Positions 38,717 to 46,557 of a stretch of 64,000 nt of DNA are shown here, piece by piece; positions within the stretch are counted from its first letter, which is position 1; each line of letters begins with the position of its first letter. A program made the translations under genes and the position numbers. Origin of the DNA: Pseudomonadota bacterium (GTDB lineage Bacteria; Pseudomonadota; Alphaproteobacteria; Rhizobiales; Xanthobacteraceae). The DNA lies in assembly GCA_023422775.1 (NCBI GenBank), contig JAFAGM010000031.1:1-64000 (forward strand). The letters run 5' to 3'. The notes below the pieces were generated by a model that made no database searches, was not told the origin of the DNA, and saw only the letters and a list, made by a program, of their open reading frames with translations.

Positions 38717-39709
38717 ATGACCCTGCCGAAGAATCCCTCTCCCGATATCAGGAAACTCGCCAAGGATCTCCGCGCCGGCCAGCGCGCGGCGCTGGCGCGC
38801 GCGATCACGCTGATCGAAAGCCGGCGCTCCGATCACCAGGCCGCGGCACGCGAACTGGTGCAGGCACTGCTGCCCGACACCGGCAAGGCGATCCGCGTCG
38901 GCATCACCGGCTCGCCCGGGGTCGGCAAGTCCACCACCATCGACGCGCTCGGCATGTTCCTGATCGAGCGCGGACACAGGGTTGCGGTGCTGGCGGTGGA
39001 CCCCTCCTCGGCCCGTACCGGCGGCTCCATCCTCGGCGACAAGACGCGGATGGCGCATCTGGCGAACTCTGAAAGCGCCTTCGTCCGGCCATCCCCGTCA
39101 TCGGGCACGCTCGGCGGGGTCGCGGCCAAGACCCGCGAGGCGATGCTGTTGTGCGAGGCGGCAGGCTTCGACGTGGTGCTGGTGGAAACCGTCGGCATCG
39201 GCCAGTCCGAGACCGCGGTCTGCGACATGACCGATTTCTTCCTCGCGTTGATGCTGCCCGGCGCCGGCGACGAATTGCAGGGCATCAAGAAGGGACTGGT
39301 CGAACTCGCCGACATGATCGCGATCAACAAGGCCGATGGCGACAACGTCAAGCGCGCCAACCTGGCGGCGGCCGAGTATCGCGGCGCGCTGCATATTCTC
39401 ACGCCCCGCTCGGAACACTGGCATCCGCCGGTGCTGACCTATTCGGCGCTGACCGGCACCGGCATGGACGCGCTGTGGCAGAAGATTCTCGATCACCGCA
39501 CCGCCATGAATGCCTCGGGCGATTTTGCCGCGCGGCGGCGCGAGCAGCAGGTGAAATGGATGTGGTCGATGCTGGAGCAGCGGATGATGTCGCGGCTGCG
39601 CGCCGATCCCGCGATCCGCGCCAGGGTCAAGAAGACCGAGGCCGACGTCGCGGAAGGCCGCATCACGCCGGCGGTCGCCGCCGAACAGATCGCGGAATGG
39701 TTGCGCTAG
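38717..39709 (+). CDS. meaB: MeaB-type GTPase chaperone of methylmalonyl-CoA mutase
   Basis: 330 residues from the ATG at 38717 (MTLPKNPSPDIRKL). MeaB protects the mutase from oxidative inactivation and gates cofactor loading. It shows the G3E-family P-loop G65-SPGVGK-S72, the Mg-binding region VLAVDPSSARTGGSILGDKT, the Walker B-like ETVGIGQSE, and the base motif NKADGD. The C-terminal helical arm (MWSMLEQRMMSRLR) is the dimerisation part. A much longer frame starts at 37610 inside tctA but is out of frame with the family start and is rejected. Its target enzyme is encoded at 30447-34982. Confidence 0.93.
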   Translation: MTLPKNPSPDIRKLAKDLRAGQRAALARAITLIESRRSDHQAAARELVQALLPDTGKAIRVGITGSPGVGKSTTIDALGMFLIERGHRVAVLAVDPSSARTGGSILGDKTRMAHLANSESAFVRPSPSSGTLGGVAAKTREAMLLCEAAGFDVVLVETVGIGQSETAVCDMTDFFLALMLPGAGDELQGIKKGLVELADMIAINKADGDNVKRANLAAAEYRGALHILTPRSEHWHPPVLTYSALTGTGMDALWQKILDHRTAMNASGDFAARRREQQVKWMWSMLEQRMMSRLRADPAIRARVKKTEADVAEGRITPAVAAEQIAEWLR

Positions 39710-39710
39710 C

Positions 39711-39833
39711 CGTCATCGTCCGCCTTGTGCGCAATTGCGCACTGGGGCGGACGATCCAGTAACCGCAGGAGGCAGTTTTGAATCACGCTGGGGCCGGTGC
39801 ATACTGGATGCCCGCCTGCGCGGGCATGACGAT
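39711..39833. repeat. Composite extragenic repeat
   Basis: Two palindromic parts. The first, 39716-39754, is TCGTCCGC...GCGGACGA, enclosing the perfect palindrome GTGCGCAATTGCGCAC. The second, 39808-39827, is ATGCCCGCCTGCGCGGGCAT. The spacer between them carries TTTTGAATCACGC. I know both parts as common spacer elements in Bradyrhizobium. The second part translates to the tell-tale LDARLRGHD when an open frame runs through it, as it does upstream of pcp. Confidence 0.6.
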
Positions 39834-39845
39834 AGGGTCAGGCAA

Positions 39846-40490
39846 GTGAGCGACAGGATTCGCATTCTCATCACCGGCTTCGGTCCGTTTCCCGGCGCGC
39901 CCTACAATCCGACGCAGCCGCTGGTGGCGCGGCTGGCGCGGCTGCGCCGCCCCGCGCTCGGCGAGGTCGAACTGTCGAGCCACATCTTTCCGGTGACCTA
40001 TCAGGCGGTCGACCGCGAGCTGCCGCTGGCGCTGGCAGAATACAAGCCGCACGCGCTGCTGATGTTCGGACTTGCCGGCCGCACCGGCTATGTCCGAATC
40101 GAAACCCGCGCCCGCAACGCCGTCACCATGCTGTGGCCCGACGCCGCGCAAACCCGTTCGCGCAAGGGATCGATCGCCGACGGCGCCGATGCCCGGAGAT
40201 TCGGCCCCCATACTGCAAAACTGCTGCGTGCTGCGAGAGCCACCGGCATCGATGCACGCACCTCGCGCGATGCCGGAAGCTATCTCTGCAACTATCTGAG
40301 CTGGCGCGCGATCGAGGCCGTCGCTGGCGACAACGGCCCACGCCTCGCCGCCTTCATCCACATCCCGCCGCTGGCGCGCGGCGGCGCCGTGAGACGCAAG
40401 GGTTTTCCGCGGATCACGCTGGACGAACTGGTCGATGCGGGCGAAGCGATGCTCATCGAGATGGTGCGGCTGGCGCGGCGAGTTTCGTAG
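39846..40490 (+). CDS. pcp: Pyroglutamyl-peptidase I
   Basis: 214 residues from the GTG at 39846 (VSDRIRILITGFGPFPG). Removes N-terminal pyroglutamate from peptides. C15-family features are ILITGFGPFPG at the start, a Glu-containing loop near RIETRARNAV, the catalytic Cys in GSYLCNYLSW and the catalytic His in AFIHIPPLA. The frame is open to 39735, but those 37 codons come from the repeat at 39711-39833 (LDARLRGHDD), so the inner start is preferred. Confidence 0.88.
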   Translation: MSDRIRILITGFGPFPGAPYNPTQPLVARLARLRRPALGEVELSSHIFPVTYQAVDRELPLALAEYKPHALLMFGLAGRTGYVRIETRARNAVTMLWPDAAQTRSRKGSIADGADARRFGPHTAKLLRAARATGIDARTSRDAGSYLCNYLSWRAIEAVAGDNGPRLAAFIHIPPLARGGAVRRKGFPRITLDELVDAGEAMLIEMVRLARRVS

Positions 40491-40525
40491 AAGGATAGAA
40501 GCGTGCCATACCAACCGGTGTCTGA

Positions 40526-40627
40526 CCTCATCCTGAGGAGCTTGCGCAGCAAGCGTCTCGAAGGATGAATGGCACCAGCCGGGCCTCATGGTTGGAGACG
40601 GCGCTAAAGCGCCTCCTCACCATGAGG
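40526..40627. repeat. Pair of inverted palindromic repeat units, second locus
   Basis: The unit at 40526-40567 (CCTCATCCTGAGGAGC...GTCTCGAAGGATG) is followed by the reverse-complement unit at 40584-40627 (CCTCATGG...CCTCACCATGAGG). Both relate to the pair at 14620-14714, but the order is swapped: forward-reverse here, reverse-forward there. The rest of the 40491-40788 gap holds a GGAAC-N16-CATT at 40747-40771, weak as a promoter. Confidence 0.65.
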
Positions 40628-40788
40628 GGCTAGCTAGTGCTGGTGCCCGCGCAACGGGCGCACGCACCGTTAACCCTACCCCCAACAATCGCGGCGTTCC
40701 CTCCCCGTATTCATCATGCCTGACAGCATTTGCGCGATACGTATGGGGAACGCGAGTGCACGACACGCATTGCGCGAGGATCATTGAC

Positions 40789-42159
40789 ATGAACATGGAT
40801 CGCCGCCGCCTCATTGGAGCATCCGCCGTCGGCGTTGCCGGTGCGCTGGCGATGTCGCCCGATGCCGCGCGCGCCGCTCCCCTCACCTCCACGCTCGGCC
40901 GCGACGTCACGCAATATGGCGTGCGCCCCGGCAGTTCCGACGATCAAACCACAAAACTGCAGCGGGCGATTGATGAAGCCGCGCGTGCGCAGGTGCCGCT
41001 GGCGTTGCCGCCGGGCATCTATCGCACCGGTATGCTTCGGCTTGAAAGCGGCACGCAACTGGTCGGCGTACGCGGCGCGACCAGGCTCGTCTTCACTGGC
41101 GGCGCTTCCATGCTTCAGGGTGAAGGTGCCAGCAGCATCGGCCTCAGCGGCCTCACGCTCGATGGCGGCGGCATTGCCCTGCCGCAGCGCCGCGGTCTGG
41201 TCCATTGCCTCGGCGGTCGCGACGTCCGCATTGCCGACTGCGAAATCACCGCCAGCGGCGGTAACGGCGTCTGGCTCGAGCAGGTGTCCGGCGATATCTC
41301 CGGCAACATCTTCACGAAGATTGCGACCACGGCGGTGGTGTCGTTCGACGCGCAGGGCCTGATCGTGGCGCGCAACACCATCATCGACACCAACGACAAC
41401 GGCATCGAGATCCTGCGCACCTCGATCGGCGATGACGGCACGCTGGTGCTCGACAACCGCATCGAGGACATCAAGGCCGGACCCGGCGGCTCCGGTCAGT
41501 ACGGCAACGCCATCAATGCCTACCGCGCCGGCAATGTGATCGTCAGCGGCAACCGGATCAGGAATTGCGATTACTCCGCGGTGCGCGGCAATTCGGCGTC
41601 CAACATCCAGATATCAGGCAACAGCGTCAGCAATGTCCGCGAGGTCGCGCTCTATTCGGAGTTCGCGTTCGAAGGCGCGGTCATCGCCAACAACACCGTC
41701 GACGGCGCCGCCGTCGGCGTCTCCGTCTGCAACTTCAACGAGGGCGGGCGGATCGCGGTCGTGCAGGGAAACATCATCCGCAATCTGTTGCCGAAGCGTC
41801 CGATCGGCACCGCGCCGGACGACGACGCCGGGATCGGCATCTATGTCGAGGCGGATACTTCCGTCACCGGCAACGTTATCGAAAACGCGCCCTCGTTCGG
41901 GATCATCGCCGGCTGGGGCAAATATCTGCGCGACGTCGCCATCACGGGCAACGTGATCCGCAAGGCCTTTGTCGGCATCGGCGTCTCGGTGATGCCCGGC
42001 GCCGGAACGGCGCTGGTCAACAACAACATGATTTCGGAAACCCCGCGCGGCGCCGTGGTCGGGCTCGATCACGCCCGCACCATCACGACCGATCTCGCTG
42101 CCGATGGCGCGCGGCGCTACGCGCAGGTGGTGGTCGGCGGCAACGCGGTTCGGCGGTAG
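40789..42159 (+). CDS. TAT-exported repeat protein, TIGR03808 family
   Basis: 456 residues from the ATG at 40789 (MNMDRRRLIGASAVGVAGAL), a twin-arginine signal ending near ARA-AP. The mature part is a right-handed parallel beta-helix-like repeat, with many turns of the form xxIxxNxIxx (ISGNIFTKI, VARNTIIDT, VSGNRIRNC, ISGNSVSNV, VTGNVIENA). It resembles pectin-lyase-like proteins, but a catalytic site is not obvious. TIGR03808 members are defined as TAT-exported proteins of unknown function in Rhizobiales. The convergent gene encodes the companion family TIGR03809. Transcription ends at the strong hairpin at 42169. Confidence 0.88.
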   Translation: MNMDRRRLIGASAVGVAGALAMSPDAARAAPLTSTLGRDVTQYGVRPGSSDDQTTKLQRAIDEAARAQVPLALPPGIYRTGMLRLESGTQLVGVRGATRLVFTGGASMLQGEGASSIGLSGLTLDGGGIALPQRRGLVHCLGGRDVRIADCEITASGGNGVWLEQVSGDISGNIFTKIATTAVVSFDAQGLIVARNTIIDTNDNGIEILRTSIGDDGTLVLDNRIEDIKAGPGGSGQYGNAINAYRAGNVIVSGNRIRNCDYSAVRGNSASNIQISGNSVSNVREVALYSEFAFEGAVIANNTVDGAAVGVSVCNFNEGGRIAVVQGNIIRNLLPKRPIGTAPDDDAGIGIYVEADTSVTGNVIENAPSFGIIAGWGKYLRDVAITGNVIRKAFVGIGVSVMPGAGTALVNNNMISETPRGAVVGLDHARTITTDLAADGARRYAQVVVGGNAVRR

Positions 42160-42168
42160 TCTTCCCGG

Positions 42169-42220
42169 CAGAGCCTTACCGGTTCTGACTTGATCAAAAC
42201 CGGTAAGGCTCTGGTTTTTT
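42169..42220 (+). terminator. Intrinsic terminator with 16-bp stem, head of a repeat
   Basis: CAGAGCCTTACCGGTT (42169-42184) pairs perfectly with AACCGGTAAGGCTCTG (42198-42213) around a 13-base loop, followed by six T (42215-42220). It begins ten bases after the TIGR03808 stop codon. Confidence 0.88.
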
Positions 42221-42224
42221 GTTT

Positions 42225-42273
42225 GACGCGTTTTCTTTACGCGAACCGGTATCCACTTCGCTCGAAAACGCTC
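42225..42273 (+). repeat. Conserved tail of the GACGCG repeat family, copy 2
   Basis: 49 bases beginning GACGCGTTTTCTTTACGCG and ending CGAAAACGCTC, nearly the same as 19051-19102. It directly follows the terminator hairpin and ends two bases before the stop codon of the convergent TIGR03809 gene. Confidence 0.75.
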
Positions 42274-42275
42274 CG

Positions 42276-42797
42276 CTACATCGCATTGCGCAGCAGGGGA
42301 TAGCGCTCCTTCGTCACCTCCACCCTGCGGGCCGGCAACGGCATTTGATGGACGACGGCCGCGCTGGGCGCGGGCGCCTGTTCAGCCACAAGGGGACGCT
42401 CCACCGCGGCCGGAATATCGGCAGCAGCGGCGCGCGGCGACACAACAGCCTTCGGCGCGGGCGCCGGCTGCGGCAGCGGTTGAGCGCGGGCAACCGGTTG
42501 CTGGAACCCTTCATCGCGCGGCAGCGGCGTCAACGGCAGCGGCGTCGATCGGCGGCGGCCAAGCCAGGCCAGATCGACCGAGTTGTTGTCGAGGGAAGCT
42601 TCACGGCGCAACAGGCCACGCCAGGTTTCGACGGCAGCCTTGGCTTCCTGGATGTTTTGCAGGAACTGAAGCTCGCTATGAAAGCGGCGCCAGCGTCCGG
42701 TTTCCCAGAGTTCGGTAAGATATTCCAGCCGACGCTCGGCCAGATTGCACCAGCGCGCGACGATCTCGCGGCCCAAGGCCACGTCTCGGTGTGTCAT
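42276..42797 (-). CDS. TIGR03809 family protein
   Basis: 173 residues starting MTHRDVALGREIVARWCNLA, with a helical first half (RRLEYLTELWETGRWRRFHS, LQFLQNIQEAKAAVETWRG) and a Pro/Ala-rich, probably disordered second half ending KERYPLLRNAM. TIGR03809 proteins are found near TIGR03808 in Bradyrhizobium and relatives and have no assigned role. The presence of a cytosolic partner for an exported repeat protein suggests a common pathway, but that is only context. Confidence 0.82.
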   Translation of the reverse strand: MTHRDVALGREIVARWCNLAERRLEYLTELWETGRWRRFHSELQFLQNIQEAKAAVETWRGLLRREASLDNNSVDLAWLGRRRSTPLPLTPLPRDEGFQQPVARAQPLPQPAPAPKAVVSPRAAAADIPAAVERPLVAEQAPAPSAAVVHQMPLPARRVEVTKERYPLLRNAM

Positions 42798-43160
42798 TAA
42801 TCAGCCCCAATGAGAGAGACGGACGCAGACGCAACCGGGACGAATCAGTCGAATACAATATGGATATTCTGTGGAAAACTTCGCCGTTGTCCAGTGCGTG
42901 CCCGCAACGACAAGCAAAGACGGCTCGGCAAGCTTCTCCTGGAAGACACGGTCAAGAAACCGGCGCCAGAAATGAAAGACCCGTCCGGGGGGACAACCGG
43001 ACGGGTCAAAGCTATATGGGGCGCTTGGGGTGGATGGGCGCTCGCGCCGAATACAGCCAATGGGGGGAATTACCGCTCCCACATCTAGTAAGTCGCGACA
43101 CCCTGCCGAACGTTCAAGGCGGTCGGCGATTTTTTCAGCCTTCGGTTCAGGGACGGGTAT
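42798..43160. other. Gene-free stretch with a terminator and a doubtful small frame
   Basis: 363 bases between TIGR03809 and the subtilase, both on the minus strand. It contains the hairpin at 42978-43007. A plus-strand frame from 42973 (MKDPSGGTTGRVKAIWGAWG and on to the stop at 43088) is Trp/Gly-rich but runs through the hairpin, and its codon choice is unlike the genes around it, so I do not call it. The minus-strand promoter of TIGR03809 should lie near 42800-42880. Confidence 0.35.
42978..43007 (-). terminator. Probable terminator of the ECF/subtilase operon
   Basis: GACCCGTCCGG (42978-42988) pairs perfectly over 11 bp with CCGGACGGGTC (42997-43007). Read on the minus strand the hairpin is followed by TTTCATTT, so it can end transcription coming from the subtilase gene, whose stop lies 153 bases upstream. 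In the plus direction there is no T run. Confidence 0.6.
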
Positions 43161-44837
43161 TCACTGCGCCGCAGGCTTACTGCCTGCATTTGCAGGTGAT
43201 TTTTCGGCTGCCATCGACGGCGTGAAGTCGTCCGGCGCGCGGCTCACGGAAGAGTTATCGGCAGAAGCGGCATTCTCTGCGGCGGGCTTGCCGGACGCCG
43301 CAGCAAGCGGAACGGTCGGCGCGGCGGCCGCCGTCACCGCGGCGAAGGCATCGGCGTTGCCCGCGCCGAACAGGTCGTCGCGGCCGGGAGCGCCGAGGTC
43401 GCGGGCAGTTTTCATCAGGATCGCGCGAACATCGGTCGGCTTCAATGCAGGATTGCGCTCCATGACCAGCGCCGCGACGCCGCTGATATAGGCGGCGGAA
43501 AACGAGGTGCCCGACGTGATCTGGTATTTGTCGTCTGGCGCGGGCAGGAAAATATCCGCGCCCGGAGCCGCAATGGCGATGTGGTTGCCGCGGTTCGAGG
43601 CCGCAAACAGCTTCTCCTGGGCATCGGTGCCGCTCACGGCGATGACGTTCGGATTGGCTGCCGGATAGAGCGGCGGTGATTTGGCACCGGCATTGCCGGC
43701 CGCGGCAACCATCAGGATACCCCTCGCCGCGGTCGCGGCGATACCACGCTCGAGCAGCGGATCCCTCGGGCCGGCAAAGCTCATGTTGATGATCTGGGCG
43801 CCATGCCCGGCGGCATAGTTCAGTCCCCTGAGGATGACGTAGGACGTGCTCTCCGCGCCTTTCGAGCCCGCGCCGAACGCGCGGATCGCCAGCAGCCTCG
43901 CCTCCGGCGCGCTCCCCATCAGCCTGCCATGCGCGACGATCGCCCCGGCAATCCCGGTGCCGTGGACATGGGGGCCTTCCTTGCTCCCGAGCGCATCGAA
44001 ACTGTCGGCAACCGAATTGGCGAGTTCGGGATGCCCGGCATCGACGCCGGAATCGATCACCGCAATGGTGACGTTCATGCCGCGGACCAACTGGTGGGCC
44101 TGCGGCAACCGAAGCTGCGCGACCGCGTATTGCGCGGCATCGCCTTCGGCCGGGGCCTTTTTCTGATCCTGCAGGAAATAGCGGAAATTGGACTGGACCG
44201 ACCGCACGCTGGCATCGGCGGCAAATTCACGGCGTACCGTCTCGACCGGGCGGCGGTCGACGATCCGGAACAGGCCGATGGTGCCGCCGAGCAGCGGGAA
44301 ATTTTCCGACGCAATGCGCTCCAGGCCATGACGGCGCGCCAGCGCATCGGCCTCGGCCGCAGACAGCGAGCCGTCGATCTCCGCGACGAGTTCGTTCGGA
44401 ACGGTGCGCGGGTTGGCTGCGGCCTGCGAACTGCCCTTGTCGGCCCCGCCCTTCCCCTTCCTGGCCTGGTTCCTGGCGGAGCCTCCCTTGCCGTCACCTT
44501 TGCCACCGCCGGCCGACGTCACCAGGCATTCGCCGTCCGGGCCGCGAGAGGCGGACCGACAAGCCGTGCCGGGGTTGGTCGGGAACCGTGTGGCAGAGAG
44601 CGTCGACCGTACGCCAAGGTCCGGGCGCGTTCGCGCGACGGTATCGACGCCCAGGTTCGGGCGGGCCGCGATGTTCGGATTGATGGTCGGTGTCCGTGAG
44701 CCGACGTTGAGATTGGGCGCGCGCATGATGCTTTGCGCGTGAGCCGCGGAAGCTGCGAACGCCAGCGACAACGCCGCTGACAGGATCAATACGCCGCGCC
44801 GCGTCCTCATCCGCCAGTTCGAGCCATCATGAAGCAT
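43161..44837 (-). CDS. Secreted subtilisin-like serine protease, family S8
   Basis: 558 residues. A signal peptide (MRTRRGVLILSAALSLAFAA, cleavage near AHA-QS) is followed by a low-complexity Gly/Lys-rich linker (GGGKGDGKGGSARN). An I9-like pro-domain at about 147-222 runs from NELVAEIDGSLSAAEADALA to SVRSVQSNFRYFL. The catalytic domain has D262 in VIDSGVDAGHPE, H292 in HVHGTGIAG, the oxyanion Asn in AAAGNAG (N382) and S445 in GTSFSAAYISG. All triad residues are present, so the enzyme should be active outside the cytoplasm. The C-terminal 50 residues are Ala/Ser-rich. The start has GAGG four bases upstream. It is the last gene of the ECF sigma / anti-sigma operon, 30 bases after the anti-sigma gene. 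Confidence 0.93.
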   Translation of the reverse strand: MLHDGSNWRMRTRRGVLILSAALSLAFAASAAHAQSIMRAPNLNVGSRTPTINPNIAARPNLGVDTVARTRPDLGVRSTLSATRFPTNPGTACRSASRGPDGECLVTSAGGGKGDGKGGSARNQARKGKGGADKGSSQAAANPRTVPNELVAEIDGSLSAAEADALARRHGLERIASENFPLLGGTIGLFRIVDRRPVETVRREFAADASVRSVQSNFRYFLQDQKKAPAEGDAAQYAVAQLRLPQAHQLVRGMNVTIAVIDSGVDAGHPELANSVADSFDALGSKEGPHVHGTGIAGAIVAHGRLMGSAPEARLLAIRAFGAGSKGAESTSYVILRGLNYAAGHGAQIINMSFAGPRDPLLERGIAATAARGILMVAAAGNAGAKSPPLYPAANPNVIAVSGTDAQEKLFAASNRGNHIAIAAPGADIFLPAPDDKYQITSGTSFSAAYISGVAALVMERNPALKPTDVRAILMKTARDLGAPGRDDLFGAGNADAFAAVTAAAAPTVPLAAASGKPAAENAASADNSSVSRAPDDFTPSMAAEKSPANAGSKPAAQ

Positions 44838-44867
44838 GGGACCTCAGCTTGCCGGGCACGGCGCAGC

Positions 44868-45575
44868 TTACGGCGTTGCCACCGCAAGCTTGACGATCTT
44901 CTCGCCCTCCAGCTTCTTCAGCAGGCTTGCGGCGTCGTCCCTGCCCATCGCCTTGAACTGAAGACGGAACATGTCACCATTGGCGTTACCGACGATCGAC
45001 GCCTGATATTTGTCGAGCAGCGCCGTGATGTCGGCGATGCGCGCCTCCGGCACGAACCGCACCAGCGCCCGAGGCGGCGCAACGCTGCTGGCGAGATTGC
45101 GGGTGATGGGCCCCGACGACCGCTCGCTCACGCTCAGCGACGCGGTCTCGAACGAAGCGGTCTGGCTCTTCATCAACACCGCGCCGATCACGCCGGCCTG
45201 CAACAGCAGCGCGACGGCGCCAACGCCGGCCGACCAGGCCAGCGTGCGCGGCGAAAGCTTTGCAAGGAATTCCGATACGCGGGCGGACAGGTTCACCGAA
45301 ACCGACGGCTTGCGCACCGGCTCGGCATCGATCGCAGCGAACAGTTTCTGCATGGCGCGCACCGACGGCGCCCCCAGGCTCTCGTTCAGGCTGATCGTCT
45401 CGGCATATTCCTCGCCGATGACGGCATATTGCCGGGCGAGTTCGGGATCGCCGGCGAGCGCGTCCTCGACGCGGCGCGCATCCCGCGCGCTCAAGGTGCC
45501 AGCCGCATGAAAGGGCAACAGCATCTCCAGTTCGCTGGGCTCTCGACCCAGCATTTGCCTGCTCGCCGCCATCAT
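44868..45575 (-). CDS. Anti-sigma factor, membrane-spanning, with propeptide-like periplasmic end
   Basis: 235 residues from the ATG at 45575, which overlaps the sigma gene stop by four bases (ATGA). The cytosolic N-terminus (about 1-105) has the helical anti-sigma layout (MLLPFHAAGTLSARDARRVE, ALAGDPELARQYA) without the Cys pair of zinc-binding types. One membrane helix lies at about 112-135 (LAWSAGVGAVALLLQAGVIG). The periplasmic end, about 169-235, reads as beta (RALVRFVPEA), alpha (ADITALLDKYQASIV), beta (DMFRLQFKA), alpha (DAASLLKKLEGE), beta (IVKLAVAT), the order of a subtilisin propeptide or I9 inhibitor. It should hold the sigma factor until an outside signal arrives. Confidence 0.82.
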   Translation of the reverse strand: MMAASRQMLGREPSELEMLLPFHAAGTLSARDARRVEDALAGDPELARQYAVIGEEYAETISLNESLGAPSVRAMQKLFAAIDAEPVRKPSVSVNLSARVSEFLAKLSPRTLAWSAGVGAVALLLQAGVIGAVLMKSQTASFETASLSVSERSSGPITRNLASSVAPPRALVRFVPEARIADITALLDKYQASIVGNANGDMFRLQFKAMGRDDAASLLKKLEGEKIVKLAVATP

Positions 45576-46141
45576 GGCCAACCTCGCTCTATGCCGGCTG
45601 CCTGCAGCAACTCGGCCAATTTCTTGCGCGCGTAAAACAGGCGCGTTTTGACGGTGTTCTCCGGAATACCGACGATTTCGGCCACCTCTTCCACGGACTT
45701 CTCGTGGTAGTAGACGAGATCGACGATCTCCCGATGCTCAGGCGAAAGTGCCGTCAGGCACTTGCGCAACGCTTCACCCGTATCCTTCTTCTGCGCCACC
45801 ACTTCGGGATCGTCGGAGGTATCCTCGATCGCGTTCGCGGTCTCGTCGTCCAGTCCAACGTCCTTGCGGCGCCTGAGTGCCGAGAGGGCCTTGAAGCGCG
45901 TAATCGCCAGCAGCCAGGTGGTAACGGCGGATCGGCCTTCGAACTTGCCGGCCTGACGCCACACATCGAGAAAAACCTCGCTGATGAGGTCTTCCGCGAC
46001 CTGTTCGTCCCTTACGAGCCGGAGCCCGAAACGGAACACCCTGACATGGTGCCTTCCGTAAAGCACCTGCATGGCGAGCCGGTCGCCTTGAGCGATCCGG
46101 GCGATCAGAATTTCGTCTGAAGCCGCCTGTGCCGCACTCAA
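45572..46141 (-). CDS. ECF sigma factor
   Basis: 189 residues, with sigma region 2 (YGRHHVRVFRFGLRLVRDEQ, AEDLISEVFLDVWRQAGKFE, TWLLAITRFKALSALRRRKD) and region 4 (CLTALSPEHREIVDLVYYHE, SVEEVAEIVGIPENTVKTRL). There is no N-terminal region 1 and no C-terminal extension. The start is TTG at 46141; no strong ribosome-binding site precedes it, so the true start may differ by a few codons. It is first in the operon, followed with overlap by its anti-sigma factor and then the subtilase. It presumably directs transcription of its own operon, but I could not recognise its promoter motif. Confidence 0.92.
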   Translation of the reverse strand: MSAAQAASDEILIARIAQGDRLAMQVLYGRHHVRVFRFGLRLVRDEQVAEDLISEVFLDVWRQAGKFEGRSAVTTWLLAITRFKALSALRRRKDVGLDDETANAIEDTSDDPEVVAQKKDTGEALRKCLTALSPEHREIVDLVYYHEKSVEEVAEIVGIPENTVKTRLFYARKKLAELLQAAGIERGWP

Positions 46142-46557
46142 TGGCCGTCTCGCAAGGTTGGTCTGAGAGGGGTGGCCGACGGTTCGACGGGGAAGGCAAG
46201 AATCTTCACATTACGGCAATGCCCTAAGCGCATGTGTGACCTACCCCACAACGGGACATGCCCCGGCAATTGTGCCGGCCGGAAAGGTCGAAGTCTCGGA
46301 ACTGGTATCATATTACGGCATTACTTTCCTGGAGAACGCGCCGCCCGTACGACCATACCAAGGCCCGGCCAACAAGACAGCATCTACCCGGATCGGAGTT
46401 CCCGGACGGGTTCCGCACTATCGGAATTTGGCAGATTTCCGTTACGAAACAGCATAATGGCCGCACCCTGACGGGCCAGAATCGGTTTCGAAAGATACCA
46501 AAACTAAAGGCTTTGTTCCCTAAAGTTTCGTCTGGCAACCTCCATTCGCGACGGGAC
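46142..46557. other. Divergent promoter region of the ECF operon and the cyclase
   Basis: 416 bases. The part next to the sigma gene should hold the ECF operon promoter; no GGAAC-CGTT pair is seen on the minus strand. On the plus strand GGAAC-N16-CATT occurs at 46298-46322, with one base off the EcfG pattern. The frame open from 46236 to 46457 has no family resemblance and is not called. About 46490-46540 is AT-richer (AAACTAAAGGCTTTG). Confidence 0.4.

Noticed and set aside
40747..40771. GGAAC-N16-CATT upstream of the TIGR03808 gene as an EcfG promoter
   Set aside because: The -10 element needs CGTT and its G is strongly conserved; the predicted start would also lie within a few bases of the ATG.
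46298..46322. GGAAC-N16-CATT upstream of the diguanylate cyclase as an EcfG promoter
   Set aside because: Same mismatch in the -10 element, and about 235 bases from the start codon.
46236..46457. A 73-residue plus-strand frame before the cyclase gene
   Set aside because: No ribosome-binding site, no recognisable sequence, and composition unlike neighbouring genes.
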